The notes under the pieces: model-generated | The model's database searches: none | The model's input: the letters and a program-made list of their open reading frames with translations, nothing else | Told to the model about the DNA's origin: nothing | Position numbers and translations under genes: made by a program | Source: Takakia lepidozioides | Taxonomy: Eukaryota > Streptophyta > Takakiopsida > Takakiales > Takakiaceae | NCBI GenBank assembly: GCA_030704615.1 | Contig: CM060732.1 | Span: forward strand, 60,245,053 to 60,309,052 | Direction of reading: 5' to 3' | DNA length: 64,000 nt | In this document: positions 10,738 through 23,700 of the stretch, one piece after another | How positions within the stretch are numbered: position 1 is the stretch's first letter | How the letters are laid out: every line of letters begins with the position of its first letter

Positions 10738-12030
10738 CAGAGATAGTGGACCCGAGGAGGGGCGTGAGGTACAAGGGAACGCTTGACTGGACAGGGGTGG
10801 GGATTTGACCACAGGCCCGCGAGGGGCCTCTCGGTGATGGGACCGGCAAGGCTCACGCGCATTGAACTGCCATGTCTAAGTGCGAAGTGAACAATGTTGT
10901 GGAGAATGTTATCCACATTGTTCACACTAAGTTCATTTTGACAAAGATCCAGCTTTGCCACCTTTGACCAAGGAAATAACCGCCCCACCAACACATTGAG
11001 ATGCTTTTGTTTTACACCCGAAAACTCCTTGTGGCACCCATTGAGTGGCCAACCGCTCAAGCAATGCAATCCTGCCCGCCCTCTACTGACTGAACAGCCA
11101 CTAACACATCACGTAATCTGAGGAGCCACTAAAAAGACCAGGAATTTGTCTGGTTCCAATAATGAAGAATGAGAAACACAAGCAAGTCAAGGTTTAAGAT
11201 AAAATAACTGAGAGGGCATGCAGTGTTCCCCCTGAAGAAAAGACCTCCCATTTTCAAGTTTGACTTCATTGGCAGTTTGCTCTATGCCCCAGGAAACAAA
11301 CTAGGAGAGATCATTTTCTTGACTGAGGCAGGAGATTAGAAAATTCTCTGCAGTAAGTCCAATGGAGTGATTTTCAGGCTGATCAAGTGGTGCATGTTTC
11401 ACACTCCCAGGTTCATCTCCCCTATATCCACCATAGTTACTTATCTGTGCAAGGGTTCATTTTCCCATTGACCAGGACCGTCCAGGATACAAGGTTAGGA
11501 AAGCTAACACCCACTGCCAGAGGCAATACAGGGTTCAAGGGATCTTGTTTACATGTGTGAACTATGCAACTTCTGGAACTAGCTTTCAGTTAGTATGTGG
11601 AAGGCATCTCAATGTTAATCTATGCAGGTGCTTTCAAATGAAGAGACACCGGAAGCCTGGGGCAAAGCAGCCTCTTCTCTCCCTCTCCAATAGAATAAAC
11701 TCCAAACAGGTAAGGTATTCACAAGAATTTGTAGGATTTCAGAGAACCCACTCAAGCCTAAGAGCTTACCCACTAATCTCCGGATTACATAACCTTCGAC
11801 TTCCATATCCTCTGAAGAAAAGATTCTCTCCCCTTCTTCAACAAGGGCTATGACAAGCAGTCCTGTGTGTCGGCTTTTCGTTTCTTCACTATGGATGCAG
11901 CTTCTGTTCTCAATCACAAGAGCGAGGAATGATGGTGGGAGTCGCAACACCCACAAAAAAGATGCTTGCTATGAGCTAAGGATCAACTATATCTGTCAGA
12001 AGAATACTCAGAAACTTGCTACTCATCTGC
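10738..12030. other. intergenic / 3' flank of the DOMON-b561 gene
   Basis: No coding region is supported. The right part presumably includes the 3' untranslated region of the minus-strand DOMON-b561 gene that ends at 12031. Confidence 0.4.
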
Positions 12031-15000
12031 TCACATACTACCACCATAATTGAAAGCTGAGTCCTTGTCCGCGGAGGTACCATCGGGATTTGATCTTCTC
12101 CTCCATCTGATAAAGAAGATAGTCTCCAAGACAAGAAACAAGAGGATCTCGATGGCAGCGATGAAGCCATACCCAATCCTCAACGAGCGCTCTGCATTGG
12201 CCAGACGCAGCCCAAGAATCACATTGACTGCTATAAGGAAAAGTGCGAAGCGGCCAACCCATGCGTGGTACAAGTTCCACTGATGCCGGAACTTGGCATC
12301 TTTCTTAGGGCGGAGCACCACTGCAAGAACCTGCAAGAACAGAGAGAGCCAGGGTTGTGAAGAGATCAACACCCAGTCACTATGGCAGAGTCACATTGTG
12401 TAGGTCTCCATGCATCACTCTGACCAACTTTAGTTAAGATTTTCGAAGTTTTGCTGGTTTCCGGAAAAGGATTTGAAGGAGGAATTGGACATTTTGTCAA
12501 ATGGAGCTTGGACAAAAGAGCAAGAGGACGCCTAGAGCCAAACTGGAACACAGGTAAGTATAGGTGGTGCTAGGATAGTTGTCATGCTGCTCACCAGGGG
12601 GAAAACATAACAGGAGGCCCCATTCAAACATCCTGATCCACTAAATATTAGCCACCAGGAGGCTGCCAATGGAAACCCTGTATTTGACTTGAGGTGTTGA
12701 GTGCTTTTCCACAGTTCAACTCCTTGTATGGTTGGAGGCTTGGTCAAACAGTACGAGGTACCTCGGGTCTTGTGTCACTGGCAAAAAGAATGGGGAACAC
12801 AAAAGTCCCACTTGCATGATAGCTAGTGACAATTGTGAAGTGCCCACCTCTCTAAGTTGATACAATACTAAGTCACAGAAGATGGAATGTACCTGCAAGC
12901 AGGCCAAAACAAAGATGAAGATACCCAAGCCTCGGTGCCTGTTGAGCCCAGGGAGGGTCACCTTTTGGGTCATTGCAATACCAGTTCCTAATCCAGCAGT
13001 GAGTAGGCTATATCCAAGAACCTGGACAGCTGCATGGACATAGAACCAGGCAGGGTCCCATGCCCGGCAATAGCGTGCAATGAATGCACCAACTGGCAAG
13101 AGAACTCCCCCTCCCAAAATATTCACCGTCCCATGGGCCCTTCTCAGCTTGTCAACTGTTGAGAGGACCTGTTCTGCTGTACTTCCTGCTAAAATGCCTG
13201 TAATGCACACTGGTGGAAGTTAGCATCTCACACAAAAGCAACAACAACCTTGTGCCCCTCACATTATAAGTTTACAAATGAAGCGGGGTTGGCAGATAAG
13301 AGCACTGTACCTTCAGCTCAAAGGAGAAGGCCCTGTACTTCCACCTATTCTTGTTCTATACTGACCCTCTCCTTTCTTTTGCTCTGTGGAGTATAGAACA
13401 CATGCAGTCATGAGTACACATACATACACAAGCTCAGGGTGACAACTGACCTGTGGTGAAGTCAGATTTGTACATGTATCTTGAATCATGATACAGTAGG
13501 GACCCATCTGAGGCAAGCTCTCCATATGCATACAGCAGGAAGTCAGCAGCGGCAAGAGATTGGGCAAGATTCACTTGAAATGCCATATACACAGTAGCAT
13601 TTTTGTTGTCATAATGAGCTTCTGCAGGTGTGACAAACTGAAACCTTGTACTGTCTCTGACAACTTGACTTGTTGCTTTGTTTTTGAGATAGTACTCAGT
13701 GGCCTTTGCTGTGCCAGTGGAGTCCAATGTGGCTACCATAGCTGAGGAGCCAATCATGTAACCCAATTTCGAGAACCCTAGTCCTATCCACTTTCCTGAG
13801 GATAATGGTGCAGAAACCACGATGCTTGCAACATTTGTAGAGTTGTCAAGAAATGTCTGCAAATCACAGTATGCATCCTGTTACACAAGAAACATTGAAA
13901 CCATCTATGCCTATAATTAGCAATGCATGTACTATTCAATGACACAAAGGCCACCAGACAGCTTCAGAATTTTGGCAACTGCCCATCTCTGAACAACCAG
14001 GCATGTGGGCCATTGTGGCTTATCATAAAGCCTGGGTAAATTAAATTCAAACACTGTGCACCCAATAGTTGAGGTCTACTTGCATCTTGAAATTCCCAGT
14101 TTGCGGTCCTGTTGATTACACAACACATTCCCCCCATCAATTCCATTCGAAGAGCTTTCTCCAATATCTCTTCTGGCGGTGTAAAGAGAAGCCCACTCTC
14201 TCAATGCCAGCTTTCCCCACTTCAACTGTGCCCCCCAGAAGTCCCAACTTCCCTGAAATCTGAAAGAAGATATTGGATTTTCAGCCAAACGATCTATGAT
14301 AATCTCTGAAATACATCTGCAGTGACTGTGTTGGAGAAAACGATATTCCAGCATGTGTGAGCGGCCTATGGCCTGCTACAATGGTTGCATATTGTCTATG
14401 TACACTTTACAGGAGACAGTCACAAGTCTAACATACAAAAAATTCATATCGAAGTCAAGGAAGAGAGGCACAGAACCCACTGATCGGATATGTAAACAAG
14501 GTGGTTCATGGGATATCAACCATGCCTTGTGTCCAGGAATACACAGCCCAAGTTCGATTAAGAAAGCCAATGCCAAAATGTGCTCACAAACTTCTCATCT
14601 CCACCTCCCACTCTGCCCAAAGCTTAACCATTTGACCTTCACTCAATCATGAGCGGCTATGCACTAACTATGATTGACTGGAGCGAGCCGCGACCATCCG
14701 TGAGGATTTGTAGTACATTCTTAGGAAATGACCAGCTGCCATAAGGAAGTAATGAAACCCAATGTTCCAGAAAGTCCCCATTGCGCACTGATGAATTATA
14801 ATATCCACTTGCACAGGGTGCTCAATATGCTTAACGATCGCTAGAGTCCCGTTACTTACAATGGCATCTCTATGGATAATGTAGATTTACAAAGATGAGC
14901 CCCACAGTTCGTCATACTAAACGTCCATCCGCACCAAAGGTACTTATTTTGCTACAAATACTCAAGCTGCAGATGATGTTAAAATGTGAGTTAGTTATAA

Positions 15001-15304
15001 GGCCTTAAGAATCCACCCGAATGAAGAAGAAAATGGAAAACAGCGACAAATGTGTCCTAGCCAAGGAAGACAAGCAAGCGGAGTAGGAGGAGGGGGAGGG
15101 GAGACATACCCACAAAAAATAGTCATGGAAAAATATTTCTCTGCATTTGAGGGGAGTGGTATTGAAGCTGGCCTGAGACAGCCTCAGGCCATTGCAACTC
15201 TGGGCCACACTCGTCTGCGCCAGGGACAGCATTACCAGCAGTCCAACGCACAGCCCCCACACCATCCTTAACGGCTTTCCCTGGTGTCTTCCACACCTCT
15301 CCAT
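12031..15304 (-). CDS. cytochrome b561 and DOMON domain protein (CYB-DOM)
   Basis: Four exons join in frame: 15304-15110, 13856-13451, 13197-12893 and 12330-12031, giving 401 residues. Residues 1-35 look like a signal peptide (MVWGLCVGLLVMLSLAQTS). The DOMON domain follows (about 50-195), with LWTFLDNSTNVASIVV, GKWIGLGFSK and YMAFQVNL. A b561-type core of about five or six helices follows. It has the expected heme-ligand histidines in RRAHGTVNILGGG, FYVHAAVQVLGYS, NRHRGLGIF and LYHAWVGRF. Family knowledge: these are plasma-membrane proteins that move electrons across the membrane, often from cytosolic ascorbate to apoplastic acceptors, and some are auxin-responsive. Length and domain order are typical. 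The last acceptor is preceded by a repeat (GTTCTTGCAG twice); only the upstream AG keeps the frame. The substrate is not inferable. Confidence 0.9.
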
Positions 15305-16972
15305 GACAAAGTGCCCGAAGACAAACCCGCTAATAACTTACCTTCTTCTCTCCGTGCGAGATTCCGCAAAGGGAGGAAATGCCTAGCACACGTACACCAT
15401 ACGCCCCGCGATCTGTACAACCATGCAAGAGTGGGGCTCTGAGGAGGGAAGGGCCGAAGTGTGGTGGCGGCCACCTTTCTCCTCGGGAAAGCCTCGCCGG
15501 AAAGGCTCGTCAGAGAGTTGTGGGCCCCAGGGCCCAACGATTTTGAAACTTCTTTAGTCTGGACAGTAAAGCTTTCAAATTATGGCGTGCACTGTCTGTC
15601 TGCCAAAACGAAGAGTTGCAACGATTTTCACGTTATACAAAGCGCCTGCACCGCCGCCGCTGCAATCATGGCATTGGTTCCAAGTTTGGCAGGCCACGCA
15701 CAAGGAGCCATGTAAGGCTTGTACGGTAGTGGACATGGCTCAACCTTCAAGCAACGACCCATCCACTGCCTCCCCGGGATCCTTGTAAAGTGACGACCCT
15801 ATCCTACAACCATTACAAATTCACTTTCATTTGTCAGGGCACAAGAATTTGTCAGAGCGCAACACTGGCAACGGACGAGGTTATTTTTTCCTCGTTCTCC
15901 TTTTCAATTTGAGTAATAGGGCCTCTGTCCCCTCTGGCCCCCTATTATTTTTTAAATAAAATGAACGTGAGGTTCTCTGGGTGACAGTATGGCAAGAAGA
16001 ACTAGTGAGCGAACTGTTTACCGAAGTTTTTATGGAGGAAGCGACATAGAGCTGCACTTTTTACCTCGGGATTCAAATTGCAGTCTGGTTGGATGCCCGA
16101 GCTCACTGCAAGCATCAGGTGTATTGATGTAGGCCTCTGTCACAGCATTAGGTCCCCCTAAAGAAACCGTGGGACGATAAAAGCTGACATAGTAACCCAA
16201 AGAGGGACGAGGCTCAAGTCAAGGTTACCTTGAGACCCTCCAAATCAGAGATATTGGCCTCTCGCGATCATAACATCATAATCTAATGTCATTGCTGCTT
16301 TGCAGCTGATAGCACCACAACTGATAAACCAAACAGCCTTAACACAAGCTATAATCACTTATTTGTTGAGTACTGACAAAGTAAAAGAGGATCACCTGAG
16401 GGGGTCTGGGTGGAGACCTTGCAGCCCTGTTCAATTACACCTTTGAGTTCCAAGGTGGGTATATTGTGATGAGTCCAACTCTTGTGCAATTGTGAGAAGA
16501 ATGATGCCAGCCAAAGCCAGCTTCAACCACTGTCTCTCTCGACCTCTCCCAACTTTTCAACTATCCTTAGAGACAGAACAGGGTGCTTTTCTTGCCTTTC
16601 ATCCCTGGATACCAAAGAAGGTATCCTACTTCACAAGGAAAGGCCCGGCCTGTGGTTGGTGGACTGATGGCACATGACATGGTGAAATATCCCACTGAAA
16701 GTTGGAGTGTACATTTAAATCTAACCAGTTATATACAACAATGAATCTTGTCAAATGAGCTGAAGAAAATCTGGTGGGTATGAGCATCCTTCCTTGCCAC
16801 TTGCCTTTTAGCGCTCTGATACCCAATTGGTTCTCATGGATACCCTGCAATTATGCTACAAACAGGGTACACTGAAACCTCTCAGCAACAAGATCTTTCA
16901 CCAGCATGCCAAAGAGATTTAACCAAGTTGCTGACTTCTTACTTTGGTTGATGTTAAACAAACCAACTGAGG
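15305..16972. other. intergenic between two minus-strand genes
   Basis: Contains the 5' flank of the DOMON-b561 gene and the 3' flank of the CRTISO-like gene. No further gene is seen. Confidence 0.45.
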
Positions 16973-19900
16973 TTACAGACCAATTGCTTCCAAGAGCTTG
17001 TTATGCTCTGAGACAGAGGTCATTGTATTAGCTGTGACCAGCCCACTGGCAGCAACTGCTGGAATCCCAATGCCTGGAAATGTGGAGTCTCCACAGCAAA
17101 ATAACCCATCAATGGGTGTTGAAGGCCCTGGAAACATGCCTTTCCCAGCACGAATGGCTGGTCCATATGTTCCACGGTTTCGTCGGAGAAATCGTTCGTG
17201 TGTTAGAGGTGTCCCCACTAACTTCACCTCACATTTTTCACGAGAAAAGCCAGCTCCTAGGGCCCTCTCTACAGCTCTCCACAGTACCTGTATACAACAG
17301 ATGCCCTTCAGCAAATTTTGACAGTAATCCTTGACATGATCACTCACACTTTGTTTCTTGAATTAGGACCCTCATAGTTTCTGCATCCTGTGACCATTCA
17401 CATCAGCTCCAAAAATCTGGAACCCTTGGAACTGACACAGCAGCTCAACAAAAATGGATAGCCCTCACCACATGTTATTTTCATCCCCATATCGAAATGA
17501 ATCCTTCCCTCAGGTTTGACCATCATGTCATCACAGTACTGGACCAATAATAAGATTACAGATGTTCTGTTGACTGAGGGAAGGCATGGCTCACTGTTTG
17601 TGCAGCTCTTCCCCGAGCTTCGGAACTCAGGCATGTTTGGGGTGCCCATGGTTGGGGCTGACATATGTGGTTTCAGTGGCAACACCACTGAAGAACAATT
17701 TCCAGCACTGGGAGGGGCTACTAGATGCTATTCTAGATAACTTATATAAACAGATTCATGGTTTGTTCCTTCTGTGTTCCTCATTGTCCACATGTTCCGA
17801 AACTAGCTGACAAAGCTCAATCTTCCGAGCAAGACATCGTTAATGTGGAGAGCTATGACAGGTCCCAGTGAGATTCTCATCCAACCCAGAAACGGTTATA
17901 TCTCTTGTTGCAGGCTGCAACTTCTTGAGAGAACCAACAACTCATGAGGACATCTGTCTCTCTTGCTCACTTTTCATCTTTTCAGAAATGCAGCTCCCAT
18001 GCCCACACAGTGCTTTAATGTTGAAATTACAGAATTAAGGCCGGGATGAAGCCTACCTCCGAGCGCTCAGCCTTGAGCTGGCGGTAAGCAACACTGCGGC
18101 GATCAAGACCTGCCCAAATCGCATAGGGTTCTGTGCCTGGTGTATATGCATGTAATACATGTTTTCCTGGAGGAGCCAATGCCGCGTCCAGTACACTGGG
18201 AATTGATATCAACACAACGTTTTGTGGTGCATCAACACCTGGTGCCCAATCATTGACGACAATGTGATGAATTTCCAGGTCTGATGGCAAATCCTGCAGG
18301 CACTTAAATTTAGATCAACTACTTAGAAGAGAAAACCGCACCACTTTATGGGACTATTTGGACGAAAAAAGGCTGTTATTATCTCCAGAGGTCTATATCT
18401 GCATCTCTCCAGTCCAATCGCACCCTTTGAATGCAGACACTCGATGAGTATGAGATTAAAAAAAGAGAGCTGTAGCTGTGACTTTTTCTCAGCCTTGCTG
18501 TTCCTACTGACCTGAGCCTTACAGAAATGTTACAACAAATTCATAGTTTCTGATGGCCATATGGATGTGATGTTGTCAGCTTTGGTGAAGATCCAAGGAA
18601 GTATTACCTTAGCGTCAATTCCAAGGTGAAGATGCATGAAGGAATCACACTGGGGTGTGTCCCTTGCTCTTCCTTGCAGCTCTTTTGGGATGGAGTCCAC
18701 TGGTAGCAGTGCGACTGTGTCCCACATGGATGCATTGCTGATTACTGCCTTGTGTGCCCGTACAAACTGCATAGGCCATTTGTCCCATCCCTATGTCTCA
18801 GTCAACTAAGGAATTTCTATACACAGTATGTACTTGAAGCAGAAATGCAAACACACTTCAGTGTACATACTTAAAAGTCATGACACAATCTAGTCCATAA
18901 CAAGGGCTGCCAATCAAGTGATCTTTTGAAGCAGTCACTAATGAATATCTATTCTCAGTATGTAATTTAAAGCTCGCAAATGCGGAAATGCCACACACTT
19001 CAGTTTAAATACTTTTTAGTTACATGAGTGTCATGGACAATCTACTTCATACTCAATAACAAGGGCTGCCAATCAAGTGATCTTTTGAAGCAGAAAGCAA
19101 CAAACTAGCCAATGCAAAAACCACATGATTTCATAATTTTCTTCCTTTGAAGCAATCAATCCACTGCACTTCCGCATTCCATTTTTTTAGCACTCAATGT
19201 CCTGAGAAAAAAGTGATCTCATCTTGATGAGAAATGAGATCATCTGATGTGAGCAATAGCAATGATACACACAGAACATACATCCAACATACAGAGTATC
19301 TAGATACAGAATAGGTTAGAAAGTTCAAAAATGGTTTACATGTCACCAGAAAAGATAATGTTGTCTTAAGAGAGGAGAAATTTACCCGGCCCCCTCTCAG
19401 CCTAACTCCTGCCGCCCGCCCAGCTTCCACAACAATGGAGTCCACATGAGACCCCAGAGCAAGGCGTCCTCCAAATTTTTGCAAACCCTGCACAAGGGCC
19501 TGAACTATGGCCCCTGTGCCACCACGTGGGTACTCTAGCACACAGCCCGGCTTATACCACTCTCCAAACATATACACCTGATAGAGCCATATCGTCAAAT
19601 GCTCAATTGATACCTCATGTGCAAATGGACAAGTAGTTCTAATGATTCTTCCATAAGGTTTCACACATATAATGTTCAAAGCACAGGAGAGACTAGAGTC
19701 AGAAGTCATAGCCACTGATCCACAAGAAAAAATTGATACTTTATAACGTCCGCGGAAAGCTCGAAGACCTTATGGAACAAGAGAAACAAGGCCCTCCACA
19801 AGTAGCCCAAAAACAACTGTTGCTCAAGGGATTGTCTAAGAATCAACACCTCATGCAGACATGCTGCTAAGCATTTCTGATCCTCATAATGGAAATCCTC

Positions 19901-20737
19901 TGTGAGAGATTTAAGCACATCTCCCACGGATATAGTAGAAAGGACAGTGAAAGAGGAAATGATCTTCACTTTCAATATCCCTCCTGTTGTCCCCAGTGCA
20001 AGTGGGGCACTGGTGGTCCTCACGCTGCAGGTTGTCCCACCTACCAGTCTCTATCCGCAGACTGTGGGAGCCCACTTAAACCTCCCCAATGCCCTTAGAA
20101 GAGAGGGAGATAGAGCTGCAGACAGGTAATTGGCCACAATTCTATCGCCACAGAGGACCAAGAGTAGAACTGCAGTTTTGTTGTAGATTGGCTGGTTTCC
20201 AGGTTCACCTGATGTGAAGTTCCATAAGCTCCTGTCTGATGCATCTGTTGCTGGCCTGCTTGGACGAAATTTCCACCCCCTCCATATTTTGTGGCAGTGG
20301 GGAAGCAACGGAGTGTCCATGGCACTCAAAGAAGTTGGCAACCTATTAAACCAGCGTTTTTGAGTCTGATACAGGTTGCCAGGGCCTGGGCTGGTAGCAT
20401 TTTGGGTGGTAGGGTTTGCAACCTTGTTAGAAAGAATGTACTCATGAGACATTGTTTGCCATAGCCTTGTGGCCATTGACTGTGCGCCCAGTTTGAGCGG
20501 AACACTCAGGGACAGATACTACCTTTGTCAGGGGGCTGACGCCAGCAGTATGACTTACCTTGAAACAGACAATTGATCCGAGTTTTCCAGATATCCTCTA
20601 GAAATCCCTTCACACAACCATCAATCTGCTGTGTGTGATTTGCCCAATAAGGCCTGGGCTTTTGGCTCAGCCACGAGATTTGCGAAGTTGGTAAACAGAG
20701 GTACAAGAACAATTCCCTTGATGGAATTGAACATGGC

Positions 20738-20768
<31 letters not shown>

Positions 20769-23700
20769 TTGTACTCATAAGACGTTGTTTGCCGTAGCCT
20801 TGTGGCCATTGACCCCGCGCCCAGTTTGAGCAGGAACAAAAGGGACAGAACCTACCTCTGTCAGGGGCTGACGTTGGTAGTGTGACTTACCATCATATAT
20901 AGAATTAATCCGGGTTTTCCAGATATCCTCTAGAAATCCCTTCACACAAGCATCAATCTGCTGTGTGTGATTTGCCCAAAAACTAGGCCTCAGGAGGGCC
21001 TGGGCTTTTGGCTCAGCCTCGAGACTTTCAAAGTTGTTAAACAGGGGTACAGGCACAATTCCCTTGATAGAATTGAAGAGAGCGTCTCTTTGGTGAGAGA
21101 ACCCCGGACAGTGTATCAGAAAGTGAATACTGTCTTCAGATTGCCCACACAGCGGGCAATTGCACTCTCCCTTTCCTCTCTGCTTCTGTTTGCTGTTCAA
21201 AGGTAGGCTTCCTGCCCTGAGTTTAAATTTCAGTCTAGTGCCGAGAGTGGGTAGACCCTTAAGGTCATCCAAGATGTCCTCCCCCATGTCACTGACTGGA
21301 AACAAGTTCAGGGAAGTTTTCTGCCTAACTTCATTAAAGAGAGAGAGATTGTACTCATAAGACGTTGTTTGCCGTAGCCTTGTGGCCATTGACCCCGCGC
21401 CCAGTTTGAGCAGGAACAAAAGGGACAGAACCTACCTCTGTCAGGGGCTGACGTTGGTAGTAAGACTTACCTCCATATAAAGAATTAATCCGGGTTTTCC
21501 AGATATCCTCTAGAAATCCCTTCACACAAGCATCAATCTGCTGTGTGTGATTTGCCCAAAAACTAGGCCTCAGGAGGGCCTGGGCTTTTGGCTCAGCCTC
21601 GAGACTTTCAAAGTTGGTAAACAGGGGTACAGGCACAATACCCTTAATAGATTTGAAGAGAGCGTCTCTTTGGTGAGAGAACCCCGGACAGTGTATCAGA
21701 AAATGAATACTGTCGTCAGCTTGCCCACACAACGGGCAATTGCACTCTCCCTTTCCTCTCTGCTTCTGTTTGCTGTTCAAAGGTAGGCTTCCTGCCCTGA
21801 GTTTAAATTTCGCTGACATACACTCCTTAAGCACCCCCACTTGAATGGATTCTAGAGACTTAGCCTGGTTGGAGTTATCAACCCATATAGCAGATCCGTA
21901 CTCCAAGGCAGGTCTAATAACGCAACAAAGCATGATTTTCTTAACCTCAGAGTTGACCCCTCTGCAGTGGAAAAATTTAGTGAGCCCCAGAGCTTTGCCC
22001 TTGCCAGTTTGAACAACTTTCCGGATATGTGCATCCCAATTACAATTGGAGTAGAACTCAATGCCCAGGTAAGTGTAGGAAGGGAGGACCGGGATCTCTT
22101 GACTACCCCACTGCCACTTAAGATCACTTCCTCCCTCTCCTCTGTCGTTGAATGCTACCACTGCACATTTGCTGACATTAGCCTCTAGCCCCCAAAGATC
22201 AAAGTATCTCTTCGCGCAATCAATCAACTCCTGGAGATTGGTTGGAGTCTCCCCTATGCCTGCGAAGTCATCCGCAAACATAAGGGCTGGTATGGTGGTA
22301 TCACCCACCCTTAACCCAAATCCCTCACTTTCCACATCCTCGAGGAGTTGATTGATGAAAACATTGAAGAGCAGAGGGGAGAGAGTACATCCTTGAGCTA
22401 CACCTTGGTCTATGTCAAAGAAGTTGGACTTCTGTCCGTTAACAGTGACACAGCTTTTGGTGTGAGCATACAGTTGTGGACAACCCTCCACATCTTTCCC
22501 TTGATCCCACAAGACCAGAGGCGGAACCATAGGCCATCTCTCCACACTGTGTCATAAGCCTTTTTGACATCCAGGAAAAAGACATAAGTGGGTTTCCCTT
22601 CTTTTTTCCTTCCCTGGATAATCTGGCTTAGAGTGAAGATATGATCCACACAGCCCCTGTTTCGCCGAAAGCCAGCTTGGCCTTCGTGGAAACAACCTCT
22701 AGACTCCAGATCAACCTCGAGACGAGCACTTATAACTCTGCAGAATGTCTTGCCAACAGCATTGAGGAGCGTGATGCCACGGTAGTTCCCCGGTTCTTCT
22801 CTGTCACCCTTCTTGTATAGATTAACAATGATCCCCTGTCGCCAGCGAAAGGGGATCATTTCAGTCTTCCAGATAAGGTTAAAGAGGAGAACTAGGGCCT
22901 CTATCATGGGATCGCCACCGTGCTTGATAAGCTCGTTGACAATACCATCAGGTCCACCAGCTTTATATCCATTTAAATGTTCAATTGCTTCCACAATCTC
23001 AGAAGAACTAATGGGAGCATTATAAGCCATTGAAATATACTCCAGTTCATCAGGGCTGTTTTGAATCATAGGAACAGTTTTTCCAACTGTGTCCCTCCAT
23101 TCAGCAGAAGACCCCTCACTGTTAGACCTAGAAGTTCTGCCAAGGATACTGTAGTGAGTTTCAAAGGTTTTGACAATGTCAACCGATGAAGTCACCACTG
23201 CACCTTTAGTAGTCTTCAGCGCTTGTACTTGCTGACCGTTTTTGGGCTTGTACAAACGTTGAAGGGCCAACCAGAATTTCTTGTCATTACCACCATGGTG
23301 GTTTGAGTTTATTTCACTGTATGACTTGTCCCAGTATAATTTCTTCTGAGACCTAACAAGCTGATTGATATCTTTACGGAGCTGGTAGTACCTCGCCCAC
23401 AATTCTCTGTTGGTTTCCAAATTGCAGCACTCTTTATAGAGGGCTCGTCTCTCAGCTATCTTGAGTTTAATCTCATTAGTCCACCAATTAACTGCTCTAC
23501 CGCAGACAATTAGTTTCCTCCCAATGATCTTGTCAGCCACGGAGGAAACGAAACTCTCCCAAGAGTCCACTGCTCTTTCGACTTCATTTCTTGCGTTAAC
23601 AGAGCGTGACTGAAGTTCTTGGAGTGATTGGACAAAATGAGGGAGAGCCTCTTGCAAGGCCTGGACGTACTCAGCCTTGACCTCCTCATTGTGGAATTTT

